From positions 1 to 38,292 of the IMG/VR virus record IMGVR_UViG_3300005262_000010: 38,292 nt of DNA. One strand, written 5' to 3'. The position numbers and the translations under genes are program-made. The notes below the pieces were generated by a model, which saw only the letters and a program-made list of their open reading frames with translations, had not been told where the DNA came from and ran no database searches. Origin of the DNA: a virus. Position 1 is the stretch's first letter. Every line of letters begins with the position of its first letter. This document shows, one piece after another, positions 7,427 to 14,583 of this stretch.

Positions 7427-8218
7427 TTAGATATTTGTTCCGAGAGCATAGCCCTCGGACAAATAGAGGTCAGCGAGGGCACTAAGTCCCTGTCGCACCT
7501 CCTCCAGGCAATTTTTAAGAAGCTGAGCTCTGATCATCATGCTTTTGAGATCACTCTGGACGGCAACGAAAATCGTCACCTCAGGTTCGCCTTCTTTGCT
7601 CTTGTTTCGAATTTCTTCCATGAGGTTTTGGGCTGCCGCCCGAAGGTGGTTGGCTCTGTACTGCGCGTCTTGAAAATCGATCGCAAGCTTGCCGTCGAAG
7701 AGCTCGTAGGCTTCTTTCATCTGTGGGTTGTTGAGATAATGAGTGAGGAAATTCACGCAGTTCTCTACTTCGGATACAAAGAGCATTTGGCTCCCAACGT
7801 CATCAAGACCGGTCCGGGAGATAATGCTACCCAACTCTGCTATTGCCCGGATGATGGATGGCAGGACGGGCCCAACAAGCCTGCTGACTTTCAATCGATC
7901 CGACCTCAGCGTCAACGCCATCATTTGGCGGTGCCGCCGCTCGCTTTCTCGCTCTATTTCTCGGGCCAGAGCGAGAGCGTTTTGCGACTGTCTTTGAGAT
8001 TGCTCATGTCGAAACTGTGCAGCCTCGTCAGTCCTTTCCATGGTCCGGATGGTCGCATCCATTTTCCCGATAGTGATACTTGCGGCGAAGACAGCGGCCA
8101 GTCCGGTTATCAATCCCTGAAACTCACGTATCCAGGCCTGGAAAACCGGAAATGCGAAGGTCCCGGCAAGCATGCCGACCGCCCCGCCTACCAGGCTCCA
8201 TTTCAGATAACGCCCCAT
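7427..8218 (-). CDS. minus-strand membrane protein, moron candidate 2 (263 aa)
   Basis: Start taken at the ATG at 8218, preceded on the minus strand by GGGGGCG. A longer in-frame start at 8278 would overlap the gemA-like gene and add a non-hydrophobic, arginine-rich leader. From 8218 there are two hydrophobic stretches, about residues 7-27 (WSLVGGAVGMLAGTFAFPVF) and 33-52 (FQGLITGLAAVFAASITI). A long charged coiled coil follows (about 55-100), then LTLRSDRLKVSRLVGP and a helical C-terminal domain. It is a paralogue of the 6638-7342 product, longer mainly through the coiled coil. Convergent with the DUF3164 gene and divergent from gemA (38-base gap), it is transcribed against the early operon. 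Function unknown. Confidence 0.75.
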   Translation of the reverse strand: MGRYLKWSLVGGAVGMLAGTFAFPVFQAWIREFQGLITGLAAVFAASITIGKMDATIRTMERTDEAAQFRHEQSQRQSQNALALAREIERESERRHRQMMALTLRSDRLKVSRLVGPVLPSIIRAIAELGSIISRTGLDDVGSQMLFVSEVENCVNFLTHYLNNPQMKEAYELFDGKLAIDFQDAQYRANHLRAAAQNLMEEIRNKSKEGEPEVTIFVAVQSDLKSMMIRAQLLKNCLEEVRQGLSALADLYLSEGYALGTNI

Positions 8219-8256
8219 AAGAATCGCCCCCAGCGCATTTCGAACGGAATCATCGC

Positions 8257-8931
8257 ATGACCGCCTCGATCGCTGCAATCCATGTTGCTAAGAAGCATCT
8301 CGGCCTCGACGACGATACCTACCGCGCCAAGCTTGAGCGTATTACGGGCAAGCGTTCCGCCAAAGACATGTCCGAGGCCGAGCGTGAGAAGGTTTTATCG
8401 GTCTTTAGAAACGAGGGCTTTATCAAAGCCCCCGCAGCCCGTCGGATAGGAGGGCGTCAAAAGCTGACAGGTAAATATGCCAAGAAGCTGCAGGCGCTTT
8501 GGATCGCCGCCTGGAATCTCGGCATCGTTCGCGACCGCGACGACAAGGCGCTTATCGCATTTGTGAAACGTCAGACCGGCATCGATCACACGCGCTTCCT
8601 CGTCTACGCCGACGATGCCAGGCGCGCGATCGAGGCGCTAAAGGGCTGGATCAATCGCGAGGCCGGCGTCTCCTACGGCAACACAAACGGCTATGACTGG
8701 CTGGCGGCGGATGGCGCAAAGGTCGCCTGGGCGCAATGGAAGGTCCTGACGCCAGGCGCGGGTCTCTTGGTCCGCAAAGGCTTCGACAGCGAAGTGGCAA
8801 AGCTGACAGGCAGGGCCATGCTCCAGGAGGTCGCCGCCGCCGACTGGCAGATCGTCATGAACAGCTTCGGTGATCGCATCCGTGCGGGGAGGGGCCGATC
8901 CGGCGACCTGCCCGTTTCACGAGGAGCATGA
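8257..8931 (+). CDS. gemA: GemA/gp16-like regulatory protein (DUF1018)
   Basis: 224 residues. The N-terminus IAAIHVAKKHLGLDDDTYRA followed by ITGKRSAKDMSEAEREKVL is characteristic of the Mu gp16/GemA family. The segment ALWIAAWNLGIVRDRDDKAL and the FVKRQTGIDHTRFL motif also belong to the family. In Mu, GemA affects host gene expression and DNA supercoiling. It resumes the plus-strand early operon after the minus-strand pair, so it needs readthrough or a promoter inside that pair. Its stop overlaps the next start. Confidence 0.9.
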   Translation: MTASIAAIHVAKKHLGLDDDTYRAKLERITGKRSAKDMSEAEREKVLSVFRNEGFIKAPAARRIGGRQKLTGKYAKKLQALWIAAWNLGIVRDRDDKALIAFVKRQTGIDHTRFLVYADDARRAIEALKGWINREAGVSYGNTNGYDWLAADGAKVAWAQWKVLTPGAGLLVRKGFDSEVAKLTGRAMLQEVAAADWQIVMNSFGDRIRAGRGRSGDLPVSRGA

Positions 8932-8933
8932 CA

Positions 8934-9128
8934 ATGCCACACGCTCTGCCACTCTTTGAAAGCACCGAACTCGCAGCCGTCAGAGCCAAGTGCGACGACC
9001 TGTTGAAGAGGCTTCAAAGAGGCGGCGTGGATGCCGAGACGCGCATCCGTAGGGAACAGCGTCTGCGCAAATTACGTGCGGAGCAGATGCGCCTTGAGAT
9101 GCAGCTCGGGCTGGGAGAGTGCCAGTGA
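8934..9128 (+). CDS. small charged helical protein, 64 aa
   Basis: The start is decided by spacing: GAGGAG at 8921-8926 lies one base from an ATG at 8928 but seven bases from the ATG at 8934, the better start. The protein is largely helical and highly charged (AVRAKCDDLLKRL, then TRIRREQRLRKLRAEQMRLE), probably a coiled coil. Its stop overlaps the start of the Mor-like gene. No family recognised. Confidence 0.55.
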   Translation: MPHALPLFESTELAAVRAKCDDLLKRLQRGGVDAETRIRREQRLRKLRAEQMRLEMQLGLGECQ

Positions 9129-9484
9129 GTGATCTGACCGGCGAACTGCTCGACGCGCTTGGCGTCGAAGGCTTCATTGCCTTGACCGAAGCCCACGGCG
9201 GCATTCGGCTTTATGTGCCCGTCGAAGCGCACGGATCGCAGCTTGCGGCCGATATCGGTCTCGATCATGCAGCAAGGCTTTCCAAACTTTTTCCTGGCAG
9301 CTATATAAGAGTGCCGTTGGCCCGCGAAATTCGTGCGCAGCACTATCGCGCATTGGGCGAGAGTAACGGAAAGATTGCTCGACGCCTCGGCCTGACTGAG
9401 ACCGGCGTCGATAAGCTCTTCCGGCGATCGCCGAACACGATCGGCAGACCGGAAAAAGATCCCCGACAAATCGAAATGTTCTAG
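9125..9484 (+). CDS. mor: Mor/C-family transcription activator of middle/late genes
   Basis: About 119 residues from the GTG at 9125, which overlaps the previous stop (GTG 9119 is an alternative). It has the Mor architecture: an N-terminal dimerisation part, a beta segment GGIRLYVPV at 26-34, a GSYIRVPL linker at 58-65, and a C-terminal HTH at about 78-101 (ESNGKIARRLGLTETGVDKL). Mor and C of Mu bind inverted repeats just upstream of middle and late promoters and recruit RNA polymerase. No second C-like gene is visible, so this one protein may serve all late promoters. It sits immediately before the first late promoter module (9486) and the lysis genes, as expected for the early/late switch. 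Confidence 0.85.
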   Translation: MSDLTGELLDALGVEGFIALTEAHGGIRLYVPVEAHGSQLAADIGLDHAARLSKLFPGSYIRVPLAREIRAQHYRALGESNGKIARRLGLTETGVDKLFRRSPNTIGRPEKDPRQIEMF

Positions 9485-9485
9485 T

Positions 9486-9545
9486 CCCGCCCGCCTTGGC
9501 GGTCATGACCACGAGGCCGGTTGCAAAGCTATTGTCGCCCCATGT
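9486..9545 (+). promoter_or_regulatory. late promoter module 1 (before lysis genes)
   Basis: The 98-base gap before the endolysin carries an imperfect copy of the module seen at 18035 and 30233. GCCCGCC (9489-9495), a two-base centre, and GGCGGTCATG (9498-9507) are followed by A, 32 bases and CATG at 9541-9544. A -10-like TATTGT lies at 9530-9535. The dyad centre is about 45 bases before the CATG, the position a Mor/C-type activator needs. The ATG here (9542) is not in frame with the endolysin, which starts 41 bases further on. A hairpin, AGCCGC TTC GCGGCT, lies at 9548-9562 in the leader. Confidence 0.6.
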
Positions 9546-9582
9546 TCAGCCGCTTCGCGGCTAATCCGGCAGGGGCGATCTC

Positions 9583-10317
9583 ATGGCAAATTTTGATCAG
9601 TGGCTTATCCAGCGCCTGCGTTTGCACGGTGCCTATGCCGGCGTCGTCGATGACGCTCACGGCCGGGCCGCGATCGAGGCGCTGAAGCGCTTTCAGCATG
9701 CTGAGTGTTTGCCGGAAACGGGACAGGCGGATGAAGCCACCGTCGAGGCGCTGCGCTATGACCCAGCCCGAACCGCGAGCAGCGCTCCGGTTGTCGTCAC
9801 ACCTGCGCCCCCCAAGCCGGCGGAGCCCGTGTGGATGCGCGAGGCACGGCGGTTCATGGGGCTGAAAGAGATTGCCGGCGCCGGCTCAAATCCGACAATT
9901 CTCGGCTGGGCGAAGAGGCTCGGCGGCTGGATCGCCAGCTTTTACACCAACGACGATACGCCTTGGTGCGGCCTGTTCATCGGCAATCTGATTTCGACGA
10001 CACTTCCGCAGGAGAAATTGCCGTCGAACCCGCTCGGCGCCTTAGAGTGGGCGAAGTTCGGGCAGCCAATGCCGGCGCCGGCGCTAGGCGCTATCCTCGT
10101 CTTCCAGCGGCCTGGCGGCGGTCATGTCGGCCTCTACGCGGGCGAGGATGATGAGAATTACATTGTTCTCGGCGGCAACCAGGGCAACAGCGTAAAATTC
10201 TCGCCTGTCGAAAAGCGCCGCTGCGTTGGCATCCGCTGGCCGAAGACGGGCGAGCAGCCCGTTGGCGGAAGAGTTCGGGCGATCACTATCGGCGAGGTCT
10301 CCCGCAATGAGGCCTGA
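9583..10317 (+). CDS. endolysin: peptidoglycan-binding domain plus TIGR02594/CHAP-like peptidase
   Basis: 244 residues, with a GGGGCG ribosome site before the ATG. Residues 5-58 form a PG_binding_1-type domain (QRLRLHGAYAGVVDDAHG, then AIEALKRFQ). A Pro/Ala-rich linker covers about 62-82. The catalytic domain (about 85-225) follows the TIGR02594 pattern of NlpC/P60-CHAP-like peptidases, with candidate residues C129 (DTPWCGLF), H181 (GGGHVGLY) and N199 (GGNQGNS). It would cleave peptidoglycan peptide bonds once released through the holin. It replaces the lysozyme found at this place in Mu. There is no signal peptide, so holin-dependent export is expected. Confidence 0.9.
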   Translation: MANFDQWLIQRLRLHGAYAGVVDDAHGRAAIEALKRFQHAECLPETGQADEATVEALRYDPARTASSAPVVVTPAPPKPAEPVWMREARRFMGLKEIAGAGSNPTILGWAKRLGGWIASFYTNDDTPWCGLFIGNLISTTLPQEKLPSNPLGALEWAKFGQPMPAPALGAILVFQRPGGGHVGLYAGEDDENYIVLGGNQGNSVKFSPVEKRRCVGIRWPKTGEQPVGGRVRAITIGEVSRNEA

Positions 10318-10585
10318 ACGTCGGTCCACGAAACCGAGCTATACGCTCTCACGGCGCCAGATCTGGGCGTCGTTCTGGTTTGCGTGGGGGGTGAACGCCT
10401 TCATCCTCGTCTCGGCCATCATCTATCATTCGGCCGAGGCGGTGCAGCTTGCGCCGATCATCACGCCCAGCACCTTCCTGCTTATCGCCGCCATGCTCGG
10501 CGTCCACCGGTTCTCCGGCGCCGCAGATTTTCGTGCTGCCGCAATCATGGCCTCGACCTCGGCGAACGCAGAGGAGGTCCAGTGA
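10307..10585 (+). CDS. holin candidate, two membrane segments, 92 aa
   Basis: Start at ATG 10307, overlapping the end of the endolysin gene; earlier in-frame starts lie deep inside that gene. Two hydrophobic segments are clear: about residues 19-42 (SFWFAWGVNAFILVSAIIYH) and 48-70 (LAPIITPSTFLLIAAMLGV). The N-terminus is basic and the tail short and polar, fitting a small class II-like holin. It lies directly between endolysin and spanins, the usual place for a holin. Function is inferred from size, topology and neighbours; an antiholin or other lysis membrane protein is the alternative. Confidence 0.7.
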   Translation: MRPERRSTKPSYTLSRRQIWASFWFAWGVNAFILVSAIIYHSAEAVQLAPIITPSTFLLIAAMLGVHRFSGAADFRAAAIMASTSANAEEVQ

Positions 10586-10956
10586 CCGCGTTGTTTTCGA
10601 AGCCACTGGTCCGGTTGATCCTCATCGTGGTCCTGGTCATCGCGGTCCTCGGCACGGCGTATCTCGGTATTCGCGAGATCCGGGGAATGGTCGCCGACGC
10701 GGTCACGCTGAAGGGTGATGAGCGCGACGCATATTGGACAGCCAAAATCGAGAAGGCGAACGCCGACACCAACAAGCGGGCTGCCGACCAGGCGGCCGCG
10801 GTCGTGAAAATCCAGGCGGTCATGGCAGAGCAAAGCCGGTCCGACCAACAGACACTTGCAGATTTGAGGACGAAGAATGCGCAGCTTCCTAAGGGGGACG
10901 GCAAGGGTGGCCGTTGTGGTCTCAGCGGTGATCGCGTCGGCTTGCTCCCAGACTGA
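10582..10956 (+). CDS. Rz-like inner-membrane spanin
   Basis: 124 residues from a GTG at 10582 that overlaps the holin stop and has a GAGGAGG ribosome site. There is one N-terminal membrane anchor (about 9-32, VRLILIVVLVIAVLGTAYLG) followed by a periplasmic helical domain with many Ala, Lys and Asp residues (AKIEKANADTNKRAADQAAA), as in inner spanins. The last 80 bases overlap the start of the lipoprotein gene at 10877 in another frame, the overlapped Rz/Rz1 layout. The pair would fuse inner and outer membranes at the end of lysis. No sequence identity to lambda Rz claimed; the call rests on topology and overlap. Confidence 0.8.
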   Translation: MTALFSKPLVRLILIVVLVIAVLGTAYLGIREIRGMVADAVTLKGDERDAYWTAKIEKANADTNKRAADQAAAVVKIQAVMAEQSRSDQQTLADLRTKNAQLPKGDGKGGRCGLSGDRVGLLPD

Positions 10957-11188
10957 GCGCAAGGAGGCCACATTGATCCCGGCGCCGACGCCGATCGTCG
11001 TGCCGCCTGAGGCGCGGCGGCCCTGTGTTCTCGCGCCGAAGCCGGCCGTAGACCCTGCGACGAACTCGGTGCCCGAAGATCAGGTTTTCGAGATGTCAGC
11101 GACTGATCGTTTCGAGATCAGGTCTTGCGATCGGCGCCGGGCCGCAGCCGTAGCCGCGATCGACGCGGCGAATGGAGCCGCGCCGTGA
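10877..11188 (+). CDS. Rz1-like outer-membrane lipoprotein spanin
   Basis: 103 residues. A basic N-terminus and hydrophobic core (VAVVVSAVIASAC) end in a lipobox-like ASAC with the modified cysteine at C23, giving an outer-membrane lipoprotein. The mature part is proline-rich at first (LIPAPTPIVVPPEARRP), as in Rz1 proteins, then helical. The gene starts inside the inner spanin gene, in a different frame. Two further cysteines (near residues 50 and 84) may form a disulfide. It would pair with the product of 10582-10956. Its stop overlaps the GTG of the zinc-finger gene. Confidence 0.8.
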   Translation: MRSFLRGTARVAVVVSAVIASACSQTERKEATLIPAPTPIVVPPEARRPCVLAPKPAVDPATNSVPEDQVFEMSATDRFEIRSCDRRRAAAVAAIDAANGAAP

Positions 11189-11406
11189 CGATCGAGCTGA
11201 ATTACGACCAGGCCGAAGAACTGGCGGCCAAAGAACGGCAGGCCGGCATCCGCCGTTTGCAAGCCGCCCTGGAACGCGATGGCAGTTCCGATTGCCTGGA
11301 CTGCGAAAAGGAAATCGAGCCGGCGCGGCGTGAGGCGATGCCTTCAGCCACCCGGTGCATTGCATGCCAGACGCGCTCCGAACAGCGCATGCGTAGGAAC
11401 CGCTAA
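11185..11406 (+). CDS. TraR/DksA-type C4 zinc-finger protein, 73 aa
   Basis: Start GTG at 11185, overlapping the spanin stop. The N-terminal helix (YDQAEELAAKERQAGIRRL) is followed by a zinc-finger with C37-x2-C40 and C58-x2-C61 (DCLDCEKEI... TRCIACQ), the TraR/DksA signature. Short TraR-like proteins bind the secondary channel of RNA polymerase and alter promoter choice, mimicking DksA plus ppGpp. Many tailed phages carry one in the lysis/packaging region. Here it could modulate host or late phage transcription. Domain is clear; the target promoters are unknown. Confidence 0.85.
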   Translation: MTIELNYDQAEELAAKERQAGIRRLQAALERDGSSDCLDCEKEIEPARREAMPSATRCIACQTRSEQRMRRNR

Positions 11407-11795
11407 TGGATCTCAAAGACATCGTCCTGTACGTCTCGCTCTTTCTCAATACCGCGAACGCGGTTGCCCTGGTGAAGAGCTTCTTCAGCTCAGGAGAAAA
11501 GCAGCTCGCCGATAAAATATCGAAGCTTGAGAGCAAGACCGACGCCAACGAAAAGAAGCTGATTGAGCACGATCGCCGCGTCCAGATGCTGGAGAGCGAC
11601 ATGAAGCATCTGCCCGATCGCGACACGACGCATCGCATCGAAATGACCATGGCGCAGATCATGGGCCGGCTGGATGCCCAGGACGCGACGCTGGCCGGCC
11701 GGTTCTCCGCAATGGACGAGCGCCTCAAACCCATCCAGGCGATCGGAGAGCGCCTTCAGGATGTTCTTATCGAACAGGCAAGGAACGCAGCATGA
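11406..11795 (+). CDS. DUF2730 protein (Mu gp25-like)
   Basis: 129 residues with an ATG overlapping the previous stop. One N-terminal hydrophobic segment (about 5-27, DIVLYVSLFLNTANAVALVK) is followed by a long coiled coil (KQLADKISKLESKTDANEKK onward) containing RRVQMLESDMKHLPDRDTTHR. This matches DUF2730/Mu gp25, found between lysis and packaging genes in Mu-like phages. Function unknown; the membrane anchor with cytoplasmic or periplasmic coiled coil suggests a structural or lysis-related role. Confidence 0.8.
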   Translation: MDLKDIVLYVSLFLNTANAVALVKSFFSSGEKQLADKISKLESKTDANEKKLIEHDRRVQMLESDMKHLPDRDTTHRIEMTMAQIMGRLDAQDATLAGRFSAMDERLKPIQAIGERLQDVLIEQARNAA

Positions 11796-12109
11796 GCCTC
11801 GGTATCGACTACGCCAATATGCAACGGGAGGAAGGCCGGCTGATCCTCCTGAAGGAAATGGCAGAGCAGCCAAACGAAAGCCTGTCGTCGAGCATGATGG
11901 AACCAGCGCTGAACCGGTTTGCGATCTACCAGGACCGGCCGTGGATTCATCAGCAGCTCGACTGGATGGCGAACATGGGCGCGATCACCGTTCTGGATGC
12001 AGGGACGGTCAAGATCGCGACCCTGACGCCGGCTGGCTGGCGTCACCTTCGGCGTGAGCACTTCATTGAAGGCATCAAGCGTCCGTCACCCGTTCGACCG
12101 GGGATTTGA
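11792..12109 (+). CDS. Mu gp26-like protein (VpaChn25_0724 family)
   Basis: 105 residues, coupled to both neighbours by overlap (ATGA at 11792). The pattern REEGRLILLKEMAEQPNESL followed by FAIYQDRPWIHQQLDWMANM and an ITVLDAG beta hairpin looks like a winged-helix fold. It matches the family seen at the Mu gp26 position. Such proteins resemble small DNA-binding regulators, but a role in packaging cannot be excluded. Family reading fairly sure, function unknown. Confidence 0.75.
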   Translation: MSLGIDYANMQREEGRLILLKEMAEQPNESLSSSMMEPALNRFAIYQDRPWIHQQLDWMANMGAITVLDAGTVKIATLTPAGWRHLRREHFIEGIKRPSPVRPGI

Positions 12110-12111
12110 GT

Positions 12112-12735
12112 ATGTCCAAAGGACGTGGGAAACTCTCCGCTATCGATCTGTTGCCGGATGAATGCGAGCCGATCGTTAACTGGGCTGCGCATGAGCTTGC
12201 CAACCGAGATCGCACCCAGCTCGAAATCTTCGCCGAGTTTAAGACGAAGCTGATCGCGCTGCAGGGCGAGCTGGGCCTTGCCTTCGACATCCCGTCGTTT
12301 TCGGCCTTCAACCGCTATTCCATCCGCCTGGCGATGCTATCGCGCCGGTTGGAACAGACGCGTGACATCGCCGAGACACTCTCCCAACGGATGGATGCGG
12401 CAGGCTCCGACGATCTGACGCTGATCGCGGCCGAGGCGATCAAGACGCTGATCTTCGAAGTGCTGCAGTCGTCGGGTGAAGCGGGCATCAGTCCGAAGGG
12501 CGCGATGGAGCTGGCAAACGCGCTGCGCGCTGCCGCAGCTGCGCAGGCTTCGTCGTCGAGCCGCCGTCTCAAGCTAGAAGCCGAGGAGAAGGCGCGCAAG
12601 GCGGAGGCCGACATGAAGGCCAATGCAGAGCGGGCGCTGGACACTCTATCGAAAGAACCTGGCATCTCGAAGGAGGCGATCGCGCGCGCTCGCCGCGACT
12701 TCCTTGGTGTTCGTCCGAGAAAGGAAACAGCCTGA
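12112..12735 (+). CDS. DUF3486 protein, probable small terminase subunit (Mu gp27-like)
   Basis: 207 residues from ATG 12112 (a TTG at 12106 is possible). It starts KGRGKLSAIDLLPDECEPIV and continues WAAHELANRDRTQLEIFAEF, the DUF3486 signature for an N-terminal DNA-binding helical region, then a long helical, alanine-rich oligomerisation part. In Mu this protein lies directly before the large terminase and recognises the packaging site near the left end. Here a 59-residue zinc-ribbon gene is inserted between the two. Confidence 0.85.
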   Translation: MSKGRGKLSAIDLLPDECEPIVNWAAHELANRDRTQLEIFAEFKTKLIALQGELGLAFDIPSFSAFNRYSIRLAMLSRRLEQTRDIAETLSQRMDAAGSDDLTLIAAEAIKTLIFEVLQSSGEAGISPKGAMELANALRAAAAAQASSSSRRLKLEAEEKARKAEADMKANAERALDTLSKEPGISKEAIARARRDFLGVRPRKETA

Positions 12736-12914
12736 TGTCCGATGTTGCCGCGACATCACCCGCCTGTTCGCGGTGCCGGGGCGTTGGTCTCGGCATTAAG
12801 CGTATCACCACCCGAAAGGACGGCTCGATCGCAACGATCAGCTATGACCTCAAGGCGAAGTGCAGCGCCTGCCGTGGCACCGGCCTTCAGGTCATGGAGG
12901 TGCATCGTGGCTGA
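12735..12914 (+). CDS. small zinc-ribbon (DnaJ-type CxxCxGxG) protein, 59 aa
   Basis: The ATG overlaps the previous TGA (TGATG at 12733-12737) and the TGA overlaps the terminase start region, so the frame is tightly embedded. It has two treble-clef-like knuckles of the DnaJ central-domain type, CSRCRGVG at residues 11-18 and CSACRGTG at 43-50, separated by a predicted beta hairpin (GIKRITTRKDGSIATISYDL). It probably binds one zinc ion. It is too short for many gene callers. Role unknown; position suggests packaging or chaperoning. Confidence 0.75.
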   Translation: MSDVAATSPACSRCRGVGLGIKRITTRKDGSIATISYDLKAKCSACRGTGLQVMEVHRG

Positions 12915-14583
12915 AGCTCTTCCCGGCCTGCCGCGTGGCAAATGGATTGATCCGCCCGTCCTGTCGCGTGATCCCGAGAAACTGCCAGACGACTTTCCGC
13001 GCGGCGGCGACATTCCCGACGATCTCGACCCTTTGGCCGAAGGCGTTCTCATGGCGCACCAGTCGGATTGGATCGCCGACGAAAGCACCCTGAAGATCTG
13101 CGCCAAGGGCCGACGCACGGGCATCACCTTTGCCGAGGCTCTGGACTGCACGCTGATCGCCGCTGCCCGGCGTTCGGCTGGCGGGCAGAATGTTTTCTAC
13201 ATTCCGGATACGAAGCCGAAGGGCCGCGAATTCATCGGCTATGCCGCCCACTTCGCCAAGACCGTGTCGAAGGAGCTGCTGACGATTGAGGACGGCATCT
13301 ATTTCGACCAGAAGGAAGACGGCACCACAAACGCGATTTCCAGCTACATCATCCGCTTTGCATCCGGCTTCCGCATTGAGGCGCTATCCTCTCGCCCGGA
13401 AAACATTCGCGGTCTTCAGGGCACCGTCGTCATCGACGAAGCGGCATTCCATCGTGACGTTCGTGGTGTCGTCGATGCGGTCGGCGCCCTGCTGATCTGG
13501 GGCGGCAAGGTGCGGATCATCTCCTCGCACAATGGCATCAGCAGCCCGTTCAACGAACTGATCAAGGAAGCCGAGGCAGGGAAGAACGGCTTCAAGATCC
13601 ATAAATATTCCTTCGGCGATGCTGTGGAGAACGGCCTCTACAAACGCGTTTGCCTGATCAAGGGAGACGAATGGTCCCAGGAGAAGCAGGACGCTTGGGA
13701 AGCCGAGATCCGCAGCGCCTACGGCACGCGCACCGCGAAGATGAAACAGGAGCTGGACGCTATCCCGGCCGAGGCGGAGGGCTCGGCCTTGTCCCGCGTC
13801 CTGATCGAGAGCTGCATGTCGCGCGACTTGCCGGCCGTCGTTCGCTGGGATCGTCCCGATGACTTCAAGAACCTCGACGATTTCGAGCGCGAAGAGCAAG
13901 CCCTGGAATTCTGTGAAGGTGTTTTGAAGCCTCTTCTAGAGGCGCTCGATCCCGAGCGCGAGCATTGCTTCGGCGAAGACTTCGCCCGCAGCGGCGACAA
14001 GACTGCCATCGTCGTCTTCGAGATCGGCGCCGACCTCGTCCGCCGCGCCCGCCTGGTCGTCGAGCTGAAGAACATTCCGTTTGATCAGCAGCGCGATATC
14101 CTCTTTTACATTGGCGACGCCCTCCCGAGGATGATGGGCGGCGCGCTCGATGCGCGTGGCAACGGCCAGTACCTGGCGGAAAAAGCTCGTCAGCGCTGGG
14201 GCGAAAACATCGTCGAAGTGATGTTGTCGGCTAAGTGGTACGGCCTCCAGATGCCGGCGTACATCGAGGCGTTCTCCGACAAGACAGTGTTGCTGCCGTA
14301 TGACGCCGACGTGCTGACCGATCACCAGGCGCTCGCCTATGTGAACGGCATCATCAAAGTGCCGGACGGTCATTCCAGCAAGGGTGTCGACGGTTTTGAT
14401 CGGCACGGCGACACGGCGCCGGCCGGCGCCCTTGCCTGGTTCGCGAGCTGCCAGGACTTCATCGCCTACGTCTACGAGACCGCAAGAGACCGTGGCAAGC
14501 CGCAGGAAGTTCATCCGAGCAGGGCGGCGCGGGAAGACGATCGCAGCCGATCGGTGGATGTTCATATGAGAGGATCGCTTTGA
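12907..14583 (+). CDS. terminase large subunit (Mu gp28-like)
   Basis: 558 residues from a GTG at 12907 with a GGAGG site at 12896-12900. The longer frame upstream is the shadow of the zinc-ribbon gene. The ATPase part has AKGRRTGIT at 66-74 as Walker A and VVIDEAAF with D177/E178 as Walker B. The C-terminal RNase-H-like nuclease starts with FGEDFARSGDKTAIVVFE, which supplies the first acidic metal ligand. The enzyme packages DNA by a headful mechanism, in Mu cutting host DNA beyond the phage ends. It is followed directly by the portal gene. Confidence 0.93.
   Translation: MAEALPGLPRGKWIDPPVLSRDPEKLPDDFPRGGDIPDDLDPLAEGVLMAHQSDWIADESTLKICAKGRRTGITFAEALDCTLIAAARRSAGGQNVFYIPDTKPKGREFIGYAAHFAKTVSKELLTIEDGIYFDQKEDGTTNAISSYIIRFASGFRIEALSSRPENIRGLQGTVVIDEAAFHRDVRGVVDAVGALLIWGGKVRIISSHNGISSPFNELIKEAEAGKNGFKIHKYSFGDAVENGLYKRVCLIKGDEWSQEKQDAWEAEIRSAYGTRTAKMKQELDAIPAEAEGSALSRVLIESCMSRDLPAVVRWDRPDDFKNLDDFEREEQALEFCEGVLKPLLEALDPEREHCFGEDFARSGDKTAIVVFEIGADLVRRARLVVELKNIPFDQQRDILFYIGDALPRMMGGALDARGNGQYLAEKARQRWGENIVEVMLSAKWYGLQMPAYIEAFSDKTVLLPYDADVLTDHQALAYVNGIIKVPDGHSSKGVDGFDRHGDTAPAGALAWFASCQDFIAYVYETARDRGKPQEVHPSRAAREDDRSRSVDVHMRGSL

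Noticed and set aside
6635-8260. 541-residue plus-strand open frame
   Set aside because: It is the antisense of the two minus-strand membrane genes, which have good ribosome sites, clean membrane segments and mutual similarity. The plus-strand translation has no domain-like pattern.
8219-8278. Upstream start at 8278 for the minus-strand membrane protein
   Set aside because: It would overlap the gemA start and add 20 arginine-rich residues; ATG 8218 has a GGGGGCG site and begins just before the membrane segment.
9542-9690. Short frame starting at the CATG of promoter module 1
   Set aside because: Out of frame with the endolysin, which it overlaps, and without family features. The CATG there is better read as part of the promoter geometry.
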